Shown piece after piece: positions 31,492 through 44,261 of a stretch of DNA of 64,000 nucleotides. Position numbers and translations under genes: made by a program. Under the pieces are notes generated by a model that had not been told where the DNA came from, ran no database searches, and worked only from the letters and a program-made list of their open reading frames with translations. The stretch covers positions 186,001 to 250,000 of the forward strand of contig MU858048.1 in assembly GCA_033297075.1 (NCBI GenBank), in the 5' to 3' direction. Numbering within the stretch: position 1 is the stretch's first letter; each line of letters starts with the position of its first letter. Origin of the DNA: Rhypophila decipiens. Taxonomy: Eukaryota > Ascomycota > Sordariomycetes > Sordariales > Naviculisporaceae.

Positions 31492-31515
31492 AGAGTACGC
31501 AGCTCATACGCACCT

Positions 31516-31549
31516 TGGCGCGGCCTGGCGCGGCCTGGCGCGGCCTGGC
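31516..31549. repeat. tandem repeat of CGGCCTGGCG, about 3 copies
   Basis: Three consecutive near-identical 10-base GC-rich units in an otherwise balanced region. Confidence 0.7.
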
Positions 31550-32400
31550 TTGCTTCCCATAGTCCTCATCACACCTCCTCACTTCCTTGATTTGCCGGCT
31601 ATCCAATCGAGATTGCGGCCCTTGGAAGTTACCTATTGTATCATGTGTGCACTTGCTCGGCCGGTCCTATGGACTCTTGCCTACGCACGCAACGGGACCT
31701 TTATATCTCGAAACATGCTCAACCTAACAGGGTGCCTTAGACTCCTCGATGCTGATTGAACCGACTGTTCACCCGCCACTCCAGGGCCGGCACTGACTTC
31801 CGCAAGGCCGGTGAGAAGAATTATTCGTCTTCTTGTGAAAATGCCCCAGAGTCGAGTATATGTATGATACACATTACGGAATAGAACGCCGTGAAATCAA
31901 TGCAGGGGGGTGTTAAATGGCTGACTGCAGATCGTGAGGCGTCCTGCCACAGGGGTCGAAAGCTTGTCGCCTTACTCATTGCCCGCAGCTTGCTGGCTGA
32001 CCACTGGATCAGCTATGAGTGTACTGTACTGAGTGTTGGTTCTTCTGTCTACCTCTTGTTCTGGCCTCGGGGACTGCTCGGTGTTAAAGGTGTAAATGGT
32101 CCTAATGCTTCCAGTCATTTCGGGGCCTTGCTTTCGGGCGGAGGCTAGCCCATACGAGCTCCCTATTTGAGGGGATAACACCCGCCGAGGTTTTGAGTGT
32201 CGTGCTCTGGGAATAACAACGGACATATAATTAGCCAGACGTGCGCACCCGCTCTAAATGGACCCTCCCCCATGTTCTCGGGTCGAATGCCAAGTTTGCC
32301 AAGACGGGAGTTGTAAGGCTTGATTGACTTAGACGGCTGACTACCGAGAACAGCTTATTGTTCAATCGATTTGATATCGGAGAATAGTTGAGGACGCAAA

Positions 32401-34576
32401 ATGGGAGACGCACTGAAAAGAACATTTCATGGTGAGTTCTCCCCGCATCGACTCAAAAAGCCGCACTGAGGCTCGAGGGGCTGTCGACGATGGACTGACG
32501 ACTCGATTGGCAGGCTGCTTGACATGTCGCAAGCGCAAAGTCCGTTGTCGAGGCGGCGACCCGTGCCAAAACTGTGCTCGTATGAACATCACTTGTCACA
32601 GCTCATTTGACACAAACCTTCGCATCCGAGTATCGACATCGACGGGACAGAAGGATGTCGGATCCAAGCCGAAGCCGAAGCCTATGCGGGCAACCAACAA
32701 CATCCAACCAACCATGATGGCAGCTCGGTCCGCTTTCATCGAGTTCGATGGCATATCCAAACCATACGCGGCTAGCTTCCAAGACCATGTAGGGTCGTTT
32801 CAACTGACAGCGCCAACTCCAGTTTTCACACAGGAGCCGCAGAGTATCCCGCTGCTCGGTTCAGCGTCCGAAATCAACACACTCCAGTATCAGGGCGTCT
32901 GGGGCTATGATTTCTCCCTCGACCCTGCTGTTGACCCTCCCCTCAACCAGCGCCATGATGCGTCACTGGGTGCGACAATCTACGCACCTCCTGGGACGTA
33001 CCCTGCGGCGTCTCGACAAGTCTATCCGATATCCGACAGCGAAGGCTCCATGTCTTCGAAGAGCCCAACACAGAACTTGGAGGGCACAAAGGAATGGGTT
33101 CCTCGCCGTCGAAAGCGCCCCAGGAAGACATCTTCGTCCCAAACACACAGCGGGAATGGTGCGGGGATGATAACTGGCGACTGCGCGGGAAGCCAGGAAT
33201 ACCCCGCCTTTGTTCAAGATAATCCTTGGACACTCGAGGGCTTCGTGCTGAACTTCGTCGAGAAATGTGCACCTCAATGCCCACTGAGGCAGGCGGCAAT
33301 GGCCTGGAGGTCAAGGGAGTCTGCAACCGGTCTGACAGCCATTGATCCCAACGCCGAGACCTGTTACATTCAAGCATCCAACCAGATTGACAAGCTTCTG
33401 ACTTTGGCAAATCCCACTGTGCAACTCGGAAACTTGGCCCCCGTGACGACTGCGGCTGAATATATCATTTGCACATCTTTCTTCCTCAACCGCTATGATA
33501 TCTCAGCCGGAGACATAGAGGTTGCAGACAGCCGGCTAGAGCGCATGGCAAGATGGCTGGGAGACCATCCCGGCGACTTGAACTTGTCCGGATTTGCCAG
33601 CAAGCTTCTCCTGTACTCTTGCTACATTCATATCCGAATAAGTATGTTTGGGGGTGCCTATCCACGCTACACGTTCTTGCTGGATGTGCTCCTCGACAGA
33701 CCAGATCATCACCAGATTGTCCACAATGCAAACAGCTTCTATTGGGATATGTTTGGGAACAGCCTCCCGAAAGAGCTCGTGGATGAGAAGTTGGAGGAAA
33801 TCCCGATATCTCAGCGCCTGCATGAGCTGTTTTGCCTCCTGGCTGGGATGCTGCACTACCGCTCGGCACAGCGCAGCCAAGGGATATCTCAAGACCCGGG
33901 AAGCTGGGAAGAGCACATTGCAGCAAGACATACGGGCATCGAGAACGACCTCCAGAGAGCCGAGGCAGAATTTCATCTCGCCGGGGCAGTGAACCCATCT
34001 GCCGGTGTGCTTCGACGCGGCCCAATGGGAGGGCTCGCTGTCTTGGCATCGACGAGATTCAGCCAGACACCACCTGATCTTGGCGATATGGCGACATCTC
34101 CGTCCTCGCCTATATCAGCTTCGTCGGCTGTGGGCGAGTTGGACAACGTTAGTGCATTGTGGTTGACCGCATATGCCTCGTTCCTGACAGCCAAGATTAT
34201 GTGGTCACGAATCACACAACCCGCGATTCGGACAGACAATGCGTCAGCTGCAGCCGCAGAGACAATCCTACAGATCGCACTACTGTTGCGTCGAGGTCGA
34301 TGGGACAATCTACTGAATTCATCGTCCTTGGTGCTGTGGCCCCTCCCATTGTTCGTCGCTGGGATCGAGACGTTGGACGAGGTACGATCCGACTGGGTAC
34401 AGCTGTTCATGTCCGGAATGCAAGGAGTAGGCATCGGGCCTGGGTCCGGCAGGGAATTGCTCAGCCTGGTGGAAGAGGTGAGGAGAAGACAGGATGAAAC
34501 TGGCACACGGATCTTTGTTGACGAGACCATGGCCGAGACGGGAAGATTGAGAGGTATCTTTGCATTCCGAGGGTAG
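32401..34576 (+). CDS. Zn2Cys6 fungal-specific transcription factor
   Basis: I prefer a two-exon model, 32401-32431 and 32514-34576 (697 residues). The sequence after the ATG at 32429 reads GTGAGT, a strong donor, and TTGGCAG at 32507-32513 is an acceptor preceded by CTGAC. Splicing joins MGDALKRTFH directly to the finger GCLTCRKRKVRC, the usual start of such regulators. An unspliced reading from 32429 gives 715 residues with an uncharacteristic N-terminus. The binuclear cluster is C-x2-C-x6-C-x5-C-x2-C-x6-C, ending at NITC. A basic Lys/Pro linker follows, then a nuclear-localisation-like RRRKRPRK segment. The long helical C-terminal half (from ~260) resembles the fungal-specific regulatory domain (PF11951-type). 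Targets are unknown. It borders the gene-poor region and no metabolic cluster is visible next to it. Confidence 0.85.
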
Positions 34577-35265
34577 CCGAAGAACCCTCATCATCTTATG
34601 AGTTTGGACGAGATGAATTGATGGAGACGATGTAGGGGTAGTACTGCGTACACAGCCTCGAGGCGGAACGTGATGGTGGTGTGGACGTGATCATGAATTG
34701 ACGATGGCGATTGGATGTTTTTTGACTTGTTTGTGGCTAGAGTATGAGTCAATGAGCCGACGGGAAAGCACTTCAATGGATGTAACAAGATGAAGAAATA
34801 TGTGGAAGATGATGCACAACCTGGAAGTAATACAATAAAGTGTTGTTGCCAATGCCCGATCCCAATTGGTGAACTTCAACCTTCTCGGGCAGATTCCATG
34901 AAGGAGATGTCGGTAGATTTACCATGTGACTCGAGCCTTCATTTATGAAGCAGGGCGGTGCATACGGACACAACCCCGATAATGGCCAATATTGACTCAT
35001 TAGGACAAAAATATCGATTTAAAGGGTATAAAAATCATGCCCCAGACTAGCGTCAACGGCCCCTGGTGCCTCGATCTCAAGCCCCACTTGACCCCTCCAG
35101 CCCCACTAAAATCTTCTGCCCCGCTATCTTCTGATGTTCGCGACACAGTTGTCTGTCTCTGACTCTGGACCTCTGACTCCCTTGCCGAGAGCACATAAAA
35201 TAGTATATGAAGAGACCAAAGCTACCCCTTACGAATCTACGACAGAAACGGAAACAACCACAGCA
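34577..35265. other. intergenic, promoter of SES1
   Basis: Between two codirectional genes. No gene is seen on either strand. Confidence 0.5.
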
Positions 35266-37109
35266 ATGTTGGACATAAACGATTTCAGTATGATCCAAAC
35301 CTCCCCGACCTTTTATCCCTCCAGGCCTAGGAAGCTAACTCAGTGTTGGGCAGTTACCGAGCGCGGGGGCAACCCTGATCTCATCCGCAAGTCGCAGGAG
35401 AAGCGATACGCTCCCGTCGAGGCTGTTGACGAGGTTATTGCTTTGTTCGAGGACCACAAAAAGAGTACGGTTCTTCGCAATATTCCTTGTGAAGTGAAAT
35501 TGTGCTAATTCTTCGGTTGTCCCTGTCGCATAGGCGCATACGCCGCCACCCAGATCAACGCGAAAATCAATGGAGTCAAAAAGCAGATTGGCGCCAAGAT
35601 GAAGGCAAAGGAGGATGCTGCTGACCTCCTTCAAGAGAAAGGTCAGGACTGGAACCACTTGTGCGCCTGGAAAACGACTGACAGTCGTGTTAGCCCGACT
35701 CGAGAACGAAAAGAAGGAACACCTTGATTCTGCGGCCGAGAAAGAGAAGATTCTAAAGGCCAAAGTCAAGACCATTGGAAACCTCGTCCACGATTCGGTA
35801 CCAGTCTCGGATAATGAGGTATGAGGACCTCATAAGACCAGGGGCTTGGACATGGGCTAACAAAATTCAGGATAACAACGTTGTAGAACGTACCTGGGCT
35901 CCTGAGGGTGTGACCTTCGAGAAGCGCAATGTTTTGTCGCGTAAGATCACTCTGCTCTCCAGACTGGTATAGCATTGACTAATCTGTGATTGTGTTAACA
36001 GACCATGAGGTTCTCGCAAAAATTGAGGGGTACGCTTAATTTCTACTTCTGGACGCTTTCTCAGTTAAACTAACATACATACAGGTATGATGCTGAGCGT
36101 GGTACCAAGGTTGTCGGACACAGAGGATATTTCCTAAAGAAATGGGGTGTTTTCCTTAACCAGGCCATCATCAACTACGGCCTCGAGTTCTTGGACAACA
36201 AGGGCTACACTGCCTTGCAAACACCACAGCTCATGCTCAAGGAGCAAATGGCAAAGACAGCACAGCTCTCGCAGTTCGACGAGGAGCTCTACAAGGTCAC
36301 CGGCGACCAAGCAGACAAGTACCTGATTGCGACTTCGGAACAACCTATCAGCGCATTTCACAGTGAAGAATGGCTCCAACCCAAGGAGCTTCCCTTAAAA
36401 TACGCTGGGTACTCGACATGTTTCCGCAAGGAGGCCGGCAAGCACGGCAGAGATGTGTGGGGTATCTTCCGCGTCCACGAGTTTACCAAGGTCGAGCAGT
36501 TCTGCATCACCGAGCCAGAGAAGTAAGTGCCCAAGCCTTCCTATGCTTCCACTTGGACATCTATTCTGACGGCGTCACAAGGTCGTGGGAGATGTTCGAG
36601 AGCATGATTGCCACCTCGGAGGAGTTCTACAAGAGCCTTGGCATTCCTTACCGCGTCGTCGCCATCGTTTCGGGCGCGCTCAACAATGCGGCTGCGAAGA
36701 AGCTGGATCTCGAGGCGTGGTTCCCTCACCAAGGAGAGTTCAAGGAGCTTGTCAGCTGCTCGAACTGCACAGACTACCAGAGCCGCGACCTTGAGATCCG
36801 GTACGGCGTGAAGAAGCAGACTGATGTTAAGAAGACTTATGTCCACTGCCTCAACTCGACTCTCACAGCAACGACAAGAACCATCTGCGCGATTCTCGAG
36901 AACTTCCAGACCGACGAGGGTGTCAAAATTCCAGAGCCTCTTCGCAAGGTAGGTTCCCGCGTCGACCCGCATTTCATTGTTATAATCTGTGTACTGACAA
37001 CTCCCGCCAGTACCTCCCTGGAGCCCCTGACTTCCTTCCCTACCCCGTTAAGCAGGAGGAGGAAAAGAAAGACAAGAAGGACAACAAGAAGGATATCCCT
37101 GTGCGGTAA
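35266..37109 (+). CDS. SES1: cytosolic seryl-tRNA synthetase
   Basis: Charges tRNA-Ser with serine. Nine exons are read: 35266-35287, 35354-35464, 35534-35641, 35685-35818, 35871-35940, 36002-36029, 36085-36522, 36582-36948 and 37011-37109. All junctions keep frame and give 458 residues, the usual size. The start [20 protein letters not shown] is the standard eukaryotic N-terminus and is split by intron 1 after 22 bases. The coiled-coil tRNA-binding arm spans ~residues 40-100 ([30 protein letters not shown]). Class II motif 2 is [20 protein letters not shown], and motif 3 is the [20 protein letters not shown] block. The C-terminal tail is lysine-rich ([14 protein letters not shown]), as in fungal enzymes. 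Nine exons is intron-rich for this window, and exon 6 is only 28 bases. Confidence 0.95.
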
Positions 37110-38163
37110 AGACATAGATACTGTGAAGGAAACTGGGGAGAGCGAGAGTGGTGTTGGCGGAATTAAAAAAATTATTCACACGGGGTTTTTGTCAAAACGA
37201 AAGCATTCATCATCGTTCGAGTGTTTCAATTCGTTGGTGTTATCATGTAAAGCCAGCCTCTATAGATCACTTCATATATCTATTGATTTCAGCTATCTTG
37301 GTGAAGACGTTGTTTATAAGTCCCGACTTTCTTTCGAACTGTGACCTGAACATTGTCCACGGTTATATGGTTTGGGACCACATCCCTCGATCTCATTCAT
37401 CCGCACGACTGGGACAATGCTCTCGACTTCGAGGACGGGCAAGACTAGATGCTTCGATCTCGGCCGAACAATACACTCAAACACCGGATAGACGAGCACG
37501 CATGAGGGCACTTGATAGTTAGGTCGGGAGGTGGTCGTCCAAAGCCGTCTGCCTAATTCGATTCTGCAAAAAATAGCAACTCAATCATCTACTACTGTTC
37601 AGACCACGCGAAAAAAAGAGCAGAAGCAACCAAGAAAATCGACACTGTATCGTATCGTAAAAATCTCAGAGCAAAGCACATCCAGAAAAAGAGCAAAAGC
37701 AAGGCAGCAGACAAAATAAAGCAAGAGAAAGCAGAAAAACTGGTTTGAAAGAAAAACAAGTTGCGCAAATTCCAGGGGTATGCCCTCCGACGCTTTCCCA
37801 CCGACCTTCCCTTTCCTTTCCTTGCCCACGATCCCGAGCAAAGCAAGTTAGGTACAAGCCCGTCTAGAATTTCCACCAACCAACAACCATTATTCCACCG
37901 AATTTTGCCACGCCTTTCGTATGCCTCTGGCAGAGAGGACATAAAACAAGTGGGACATTAGAGGTACACCTCGAAATAATTAGTGTGTATGCCTTGTCCA
38001 TCAGCCCGACAAGACAATCCAAGGCGTGGCGTGGTGCCATCTCTGGCGATTGCTCATGCCATGCCATGTTTTCCACGTCCATCATGGCCACAAATTCGCC
38101 TCGTCTTGTCCAATTCCGACATGAACGTATAAACCGATCGATACAAGTATGCCATGTCACTCT
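37110..38163. other. intergenic, convergent 3' ends
   Basis: Untranslated tails of SES1 (+) and the Rheb gene (-). No gene is seen. Confidence 0.5.
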
Positions 38164-39288
38164 TCACATCATCTGGCATTTGCTAGCCTCGGGGGCCTCT
38201 CCGGGGCTCTGGGACTTTTCGATCTGGCCGATGAGGAGCTCAAACGCCTTGGCCACGTTCTCGTTGTACCGCGCCGAGGCCTCGGTCCAGCCGCATTTTA
38301 ATTTCTCCGAGAGGGCCTTGCCGTCATCGGCCGTGACTTGACGCTGTTCGGGTCGCAGATCGCTCTTATTGCCCACGATGCAGATTGGAACGTTGTCGGT
38401 GCCCTACTTTCTATGTTAGTATTTGTGTCGGGAATCTATTCGTCCGAGCCGATGTGGTGGGAACTGACAAGGTGGTTCAAGATCTTGTCTCTTATGACTT
38501 GGACCATCTCAAAGGACGCCATTGACTGCACCGAATAGACCAGCATGTAGCCATGGATGCCGATAAAGTGCTTCGAGTTCAAGATGCTGTATTCATCCTA
38601 AATGACAAGAGTTGAGTCAGCCTTATTCAATCCCATCATATCCCCGCTTGACCCAAAGGTGACCCCCTGATAAGGTGTGTCACCATGGCAACCGGGGACA
38701 TTGAAGGAAAGGGGGAAGAGGGAAGGCTGTCGCACCTGTCCAGCTGTATCGACGATCTCGGTCGAATAGTCCTGCCCCTTGTAGCGAATCTCTTTGCTAA
38801 AGGTGTTCTCGATCGTGGGGTAGTAGCTCTCGACGAAGTGACCGTCTACATAGCGTACAGCGAGCGAAGATTTGCCTGTTCTGGTCAGATGGTGGCCGGA
38901 AAATGAGGAGGGAAAGACGCGGTTCGCTGGATAGTTCTTTCTCAGAGGTGATCTGTCGTGACAAGAAGGACGGCGCAGAAAAGCGCCTGCATCATGTAAC
39001 CCGTGGCAAGGGCTCGGGAGAGGTCGAGGAAGGACATAAGCCAACTTTGCTCTCCCGAGAACCCATTGCGCCGGCTCAGTTCAAGCCCCTCCTCTCCACA
39101 TATGCGGTAGGTTTATGTGGCACACGTCCCTTTCGGTTCGCTGCAGGAGACATGGGAAGAGAAAGAACGGGTAGGATTATGACGTGTTGCTGTTTTTTAA
39201 CCAAACGAGAAAACAATATGCTGTACATACCGACAGAGCGACTGCCAACAATGGCGATCTTTCTCTGCTTAGTTGGTGGTGATGGCAT
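38164..39288 (-). CDS. RHB1: Rheb-type small GTPase
   Basis: A Ras-superfamily GTPase that activates TORC1 in many eukaryotes and affects arginine uptake in fungi. Four exons on the minus strand, 39288-39231, 38875-38736, 38597-38469 and 38403-38164, give 188 residues. G1 is GSRSVGKS (residues 15-22), with arginine at the position where Ras has Gly12, a Rheb hallmark. The effector region is YYPTIENTF, G3 is DTAGQDEY, G4 is NKSD, and the C-terminus is CQMM, a CaaX box ending in Met that predicts farnesylation and endomembrane attachment. Intron 1 splits the P-loop after SVG. Introns 2 and 3 are phase 0. No second Rheb is seen in the window. Confidence 0.93.
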
Positions 39289-40232
39289 CTAAGTGGAGTT
39301 CCTTTTTTCCAACTTGAAGCGGGTTTCGATTTGGTAAGAGGAGGAGGGGAGTTGTGGAACTCTGCTCGACTTTCTCGTTCAGGGCTAGGTGGGAGAGAAA
39401 AGCTCGACGCTGGGAAGGAGAAAAATAGGAGGAGCGAGGAGGAAGGAGGAAGGAGCGATCAAGCAGTGTCGTCACTTCTTTTTTCTGCAAAGTTTGAGAG
39501 CGCGGAAGTGGCTGATCAACGACAACGGTGTGACTGTCAGGACTGAAGAGTTCAGGATCAACTTGGTTTCTAGTTAACAGTTCGCACCTTGTGACCCAGC
39601 AATTGCTTCGCCTCAATTGAAACTGGAGCTCGAAGGAAACCGAGGCTTTCTCCGTCTAAAATATAAAGAGTTGTCTTTTGCAAATGGCGACGTCTCTCAC
39701 GTGTTGAAAAGGGAGAAAAGAGATTCGCCGAGGGGCAAAAACAGGAGGTGGCTAGGATAGGTCTGTCTTGTCTTGTTTGTTTTTGGAGAACCTACTCGGT
39801 AGGAGAGTTTGGGTTTCCAAGATGGAAAGGGTATTTCAAGGCAGGTATGACATATGAAGCGGAAAGGTATCAAAGATGGACTGAAATTGAAACTTGAAAA
39901 GTGACGCTGCGCAAGATGAATATACAAGCTCAACCAGTCGATCAATTGTAATTGGGGTTAGGAAAAGCGGTTAGACTTGACAGCTTCGGCCCGCCAAAAG
40001 ATTACCTCGAGCAGGTGTGCATCTTGGTTGACAGGAGCTGGAAGGAGATCCACCGAGGGAGAAAGGAGGAGGGGCATGTGTGAGACAAGACCCTAGCCTT
40101 CTTCTTGAAGGTGGGGCAAGTGGATGCTGCATGGGCGGTCTGGAATGTCACTGACAAAATGGAATGCCAGTGGACCGGCACAAGCGACCGCAGACCCGTT
40201 GCGGCTCAACTTCCAACCGCTTAGCGAACTAT
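39289..40232. other. intergenic, promoter of the Rheb gene
   Basis: A purine/pyrimidine-skewed stretch typical of fungal leaders. No gene is seen. It ends at the MITE. Confidence 0.45.
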
Positions 40233-40290
40233 CGCCGCCCCTGCTCGCACTCAGTATTTGGACCAGGTACGTACCTAAATAGGCTAGGAT
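40233..40290 (+). repeat. left terminal inverted repeat of the MITE
   Basis: Begins CGCCGCCCCTGCTCGC and includes the palindrome GGTACGTACC. It pairs with 40734-40791. Confidence 0.85.
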
Positions 40291-40733
40291 AACCAAGCCG
40301 TCTGATCAAGAATTTGGGGATCCAAATTAGGTGCGGAGAAGTAAGGAACAAAATACAAAAAATCCCCCCTAGATACAAAGCCCTAGCTACACCACGCGAC
40401 TACTCTCTAACTATAACCCCTAACTACAACCCCTACGGACAACCCTCTTTTATTGTAACGCGATATAGTAATTAATAGTGGGCTAAAATAACCGTTTAAA
40501 GTAGCGTTCAATTGATCGGAATACAGCGATTTAAACGTAGTTAGTTATATGCGTATTATTGTTAGTTGTAGTCGCTCAATTAAGTTGTTTTATTACAGGC
40601 CCTCTATAGTACCTTCTATAGTAGTATAGCTGTTCAATTTTAGGGTTTCTTATCGGTATCTAACTTCGGATTATTTTGGTGGAGAAATTGGGGTTTAGCA
40701 ATATTCGCTTAAATCTCCAACTGGCTTTTAGTC

Positions 40734-40791
40734 ATCCTAACCCATTTAGGTACGTACCTGGTCCAAATACTGAGTGCGAGCAGGGGCGGCG
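40734..40791 (-). repeat. right terminal inverted repeat of the MITE
   Basis: The reverse complement of the left end, with 56 of 58 positions matching. Confidence 0.85.
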
Positions 40792-40800
40792 GCGAACTGT

Positions 40801-41616
40801 GATGACGGATGCCTCTGCCGCGTCAGTTGATAAGCTCTTATCAGATCATGAGGTTGAAGTTGAGGTCATCGTCCGGCTTAGTCAAAGTGGTCAGGCCCAT
40901 CCTCTGCCTATGAGGCAACTAAAAGCACCGTATCACATTCATATTGGTACATTAGTCAAGCGATCCAGCCAAGGGGGTAAGATATGTTGATAAACCATGA
41001 CATTCGCTTTCTATTAAACCGGAATCTGCCTCCAGCATCAAGAAACCCAAGTGGACATTTCAGAGGGAAATGACTGAATAGAACCGGCAGATATGCGTCC
41101 AGAAACAGAATTGGCCTTTACCCCAAGCCACCGGGTAGAACTCAAAACCAGATGCTCAACCATTCCCCCAAACACCTGACCGAGACAAAAGCACCGTACC
41201 AAAGAACAAGCCATGTCCGTAGCTAATCATCCCTCAATCATCGAGTCCTGTCGGACTATGTAGCTTGCTTCCCTCGCTGCCATGACCATTAGAAGTTCCA
41301 CTCTTCTGTCCGAAGAAGCTATAAAAACAATGCCAACCACTCAATACCATCTTCCAAGTCATCAGTTTCCTGTCCATCGTATCCCATGCCCATAACAATC
41401 ATGTACTTCCAACGCAAAAAGCCATGGGAATTTTAGTTGAGCTCCTATATGCAAATCGTAAATGACCCTTCGGATAATGGCGAGTTGTTGTCCGAAGGTG
41501 GTGTATATGTAAACAAGCGTAGTTTCGTGTTCCAAAAAGCAACGGGTGCTAATCTCGTATCTCCAATTCAAAGCGGTAGTGCGTCGACTGCCATCGACCA
41601 CCCCTGAAATCCCATC
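40801..41616. other. intergenic, downstream of WAPL
   Basis: The 3' flank of the WAPL gene. A 104-codon frame (40676-40990) runs out of the MITE and is not convincing. Confidence 0.45.
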
Positions 41617-44261
41617 TCAGTTTTGAAGCTTTTCCTCCAGCTGGGTCACCAAGCCTTTGAGACGACCCAGTGCAGCGAAATCAGTTTCTTGCTTGAGCTC
41701 ACCATCTTGCTCAGCGTTGGCGACTCGCTGGTGAAAATGAATAAACTCATTGATCGAGTCAAGAAGAGGCTGAAGGCTCTTTTTGGGATGGACAGAGGCG
41801 AAACGTTTGAGGATGGCTTGATTGAGACATAGATATCCCAACAAGATTGAGAGGTAACCCAACGCAACATTGAGTTGTGTTTTCTGTATAGAGTCCGCCT
41901 GGGTGAAGGTCATAAAAGGTCAGCATCGTTCGTGGTTTGGTTCACAAGATGAAGGAAAGGGGTAAGACTCACATCAGCGGTCTTTGCATGATTATCCGCA
42001 AAGACTCGAATGAGGCGCTCCAAAGGTGATTTCGACGCTTTAGCGCTCTTCCCAAGACTTTCTGACGCAGGCGGATAATATACGCAAAAGTTGATCATGA
42101 CACCAAGCATCATAATGAGTGACTCGTGAACTTTCGGTAGGAACGAGTCGACCTTTACCGAGTTCAAGGACAGCTCGAATGCAACACACGCGGATTCTAC
42201 CAATCTAAGAAGCAAACCCCTCTCGACAAACTGGCGACAAGCCGCTTCATTATGGTTTGTCACATTCAGAGCAACTCTCAGCGCCAGGCCGTCGAGATCA
42301 TTACTCTCGTCCGCCGGGCGACGCAGAGCGGTCTCCACGACGTCTGCCACGATAGGTATATAGTGGCTGGTCCATCTAGTACCCAGCCGCGACTGCAAAG
42401 CATTTATTGAGTGGCTTTCCGTCAGATACAATGCCAGATAGAAGTCAATTGATGCTTGGTGTGACGGGAAGTCCCAAGAGTCATCGGTAGAGGCCGAGAG
42501 GATGGCGAAAAGTCGATCCGTTACTTCGGCCGTATAAATCTCGGTCTCGACAGAGGAACGGCTGGGCTGGCGCAGAATCAGGTCCAGACACTTGAGACCT
42601 AGTGTTCTAGGAGATAGGTGGACCGGTGACATAGGTTCCCAGATGGGCAGTTTCAAGAAAGAAGCCTTGATACCGCCAAGTGTAGTCTGGCCATTTCTGG
42701 AAACATTTTGTCTCCTGTCCTTGACCAACAGAACAATATCCGTAGTCTCCCCAAGAAGACGTCCAAGCAAGGGGGCAAGCCCACTTTCAAGGACCTGTTG
42801 CAAGAGGTGGGCTGATACCGAAGTAGCGAGTAAAGTAGCAAAAATAGCCACGATGGAATACCCGCATACAATGTCTGTCTCCTCTTTGAGTGATTTGAAC
42901 ACACCCACATTGTTACTGTGGTTGCGAAATTGTTGTTGAAAGTCCTTTTCCTTGATCTTTTCTGCCAGTTCCAGCAACGCCCCTCTCCGTAGTGGCGAGG
43001 GTTTTGGGGTGGGAACTCCGATTCTGTCGAGAATGTCGTCCATCTCATGCGTGAAGCGGCTATTTGCACCTGCCTGTCGCAGCTCATGCACACTCCGGAC
43101 CGCACCAGTGTTCACTGTCTCATCATCCTCATCCATGAAATCAAAGGCATTGAACTTGGTACTCTTGGGGCGACCAAAGTTGAGCAATGGCCCCTTCGAC
43201 GAAGGCTCCTCGTCAATCGAGCCCAACCCATGTCCGAAAATATCTTCCTCTTCAGCAAGCATCGTCCTCTGCTGGCCGGAATATGTGAACTTTGGCCCGG
43301 CCTTCTTTGCAGAGTGCACCTGACGGACAACTTTGCTCTGATGCGTGACCTCCGGAGGAGGAGGGGTAGAGCTATGCAAGCCTGGTGAAACGCGGTGAGG
43401 TGATACTGCTGTTTCCTGAGATGATGTGTGCTCCTCCTCTTCGTCTTCGGAGCTTGAGTCCGCTTGAGCATTCAACGCATCAATCAAGCGTCTCCTCTTA
43501 GGCCCTTTCCCCTCTGTTTTTTTAACAGGGCTAGAGCTGTCGGCCTCGGGAGAAGGCCTTTTCTTGCCCATGGGTTTTGATGTTGAAGATCCAGGCTGCG
43601 GCTTTGACAATCGGAGGGCAAAGGTTTGGTTCGGTCCTGGAGGAGTCTCTGAACTCAGGCTCAAATTATCGAGAGCTCTTGTGGTCTTGGCTGAGAACGG
43701 CATGGCGCTTGAGACCGCAGTCTTCGTTTTCGTGTCCCTCTCTGGCGTCCTGCGGCCCTTCGCTTGAGGTTTCTGAACTGGGACCGATCTTGGGAACGCG
43801 TTTACGACCCGCGGTGGCGGTGACGACGGCGACGAGTCCGGTGTGCTGTAAACATCACCGATTTTCGCCTTCTCCGATTGCGACCGCACTAGCCTCGGCT
43901 TCTTCAGCTTGCGCTTGTCGTCTCCATCAATCTCCATGGCGGTTGTACTGAGCTGCGGTTGGCTCTGCGTCTCCTCGACACGTTTCTCGTTCGCGGATCT
44001 CCCATACTTGTGAGATTGGAGTTTGTTCTTGCTCGAAGAAGCTACAACGCGCCGTCGGGGTTGAGTTACAGGAGATGCCGGCGGTGAGGGCGAGGTCTGG
44101 GCCGTCGTAATTTCCGATTTTGTTGCTCTGACCAGCGTTGGTGCGGTTTGCACTCTCGGAAGTCGTGACTTGCCATATGTCTTGCGCGGCTTTGACGTAA
44201 ACTGACTATCGAAGTCATATGGGTCGGACTCGTTCATCGTGGCCAATAGTGCGAAAGACAC
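41617..44261 (-). CDS. WPL1: WAPL-domain cohesin release factor
   Basis: Wapl opens the cohesin ring and limits loop size and sister-chromatid cohesion in the nucleus. Two exons on the minus strand, 44261-41973 and 41898-41617, are joined in phase 0 (GAT|GTGAGT ... CCCAG|GCG) to give 856 residues. The N-terminal ~400 residues are disordered and Ser/Pro/Lys-rich, with many potential phosphosites. From ~residue 430 the protein is helical and leucine-rich (LLELAEKIKEKDFQQQFRNH, LRVALNVTNHNEAACRQFVE), the HEAT-like WAPL domain. The final exon supplies the last 94 residues, including LGYLSILLGYLCLNQ, which the unspliced reading would miss. A second Met at residue 9 (44237) is an alternative start. 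The MITE lies about 0.8 kb downstream. Confidence 0.83.

Larger units (their letters stand above)
30047..32400. other. intergenic, gene-poor accessory region (right)
   Basis: No recognisable gene. It contains a 20-base perfect palindrome at 31472-31491 and a three-fold 10-base tandem repeat at 31516-31549. The last part is the promoter of the Zn2Cys6 gene. Confidence 0.45.
40233..40791. mobile_element. MITE with 58-base terminal inverted repeats
   Basis: A 559-base DNA element. Its ends (40233-40290 and 40734-40791) are inverted copies. The outer 48 bases are identical and the next 10 differ at 2. The flanks GCGAACTAT (40224-40232) and GCGAACTGT (40792-40800) look like a 9-base target duplication with one mismatch, the length expected for Mutator-like elements. 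The interior is TA-rich with stop codons in all frames, so it is non-autonomous. The loss of C:G pairs inside is compatible with RIP. Confidence 0.82.

Noticed and set aside
36370..37344. A 324-codon frame through SES1
   Set aside because: It reads through two introns of SES1 and starts in the wrong frame.
40676..40990. A 104-codon frame across the MITE edge
   Set aside because: It begins inside the transposon and crosses its terminal repeat and target duplication.
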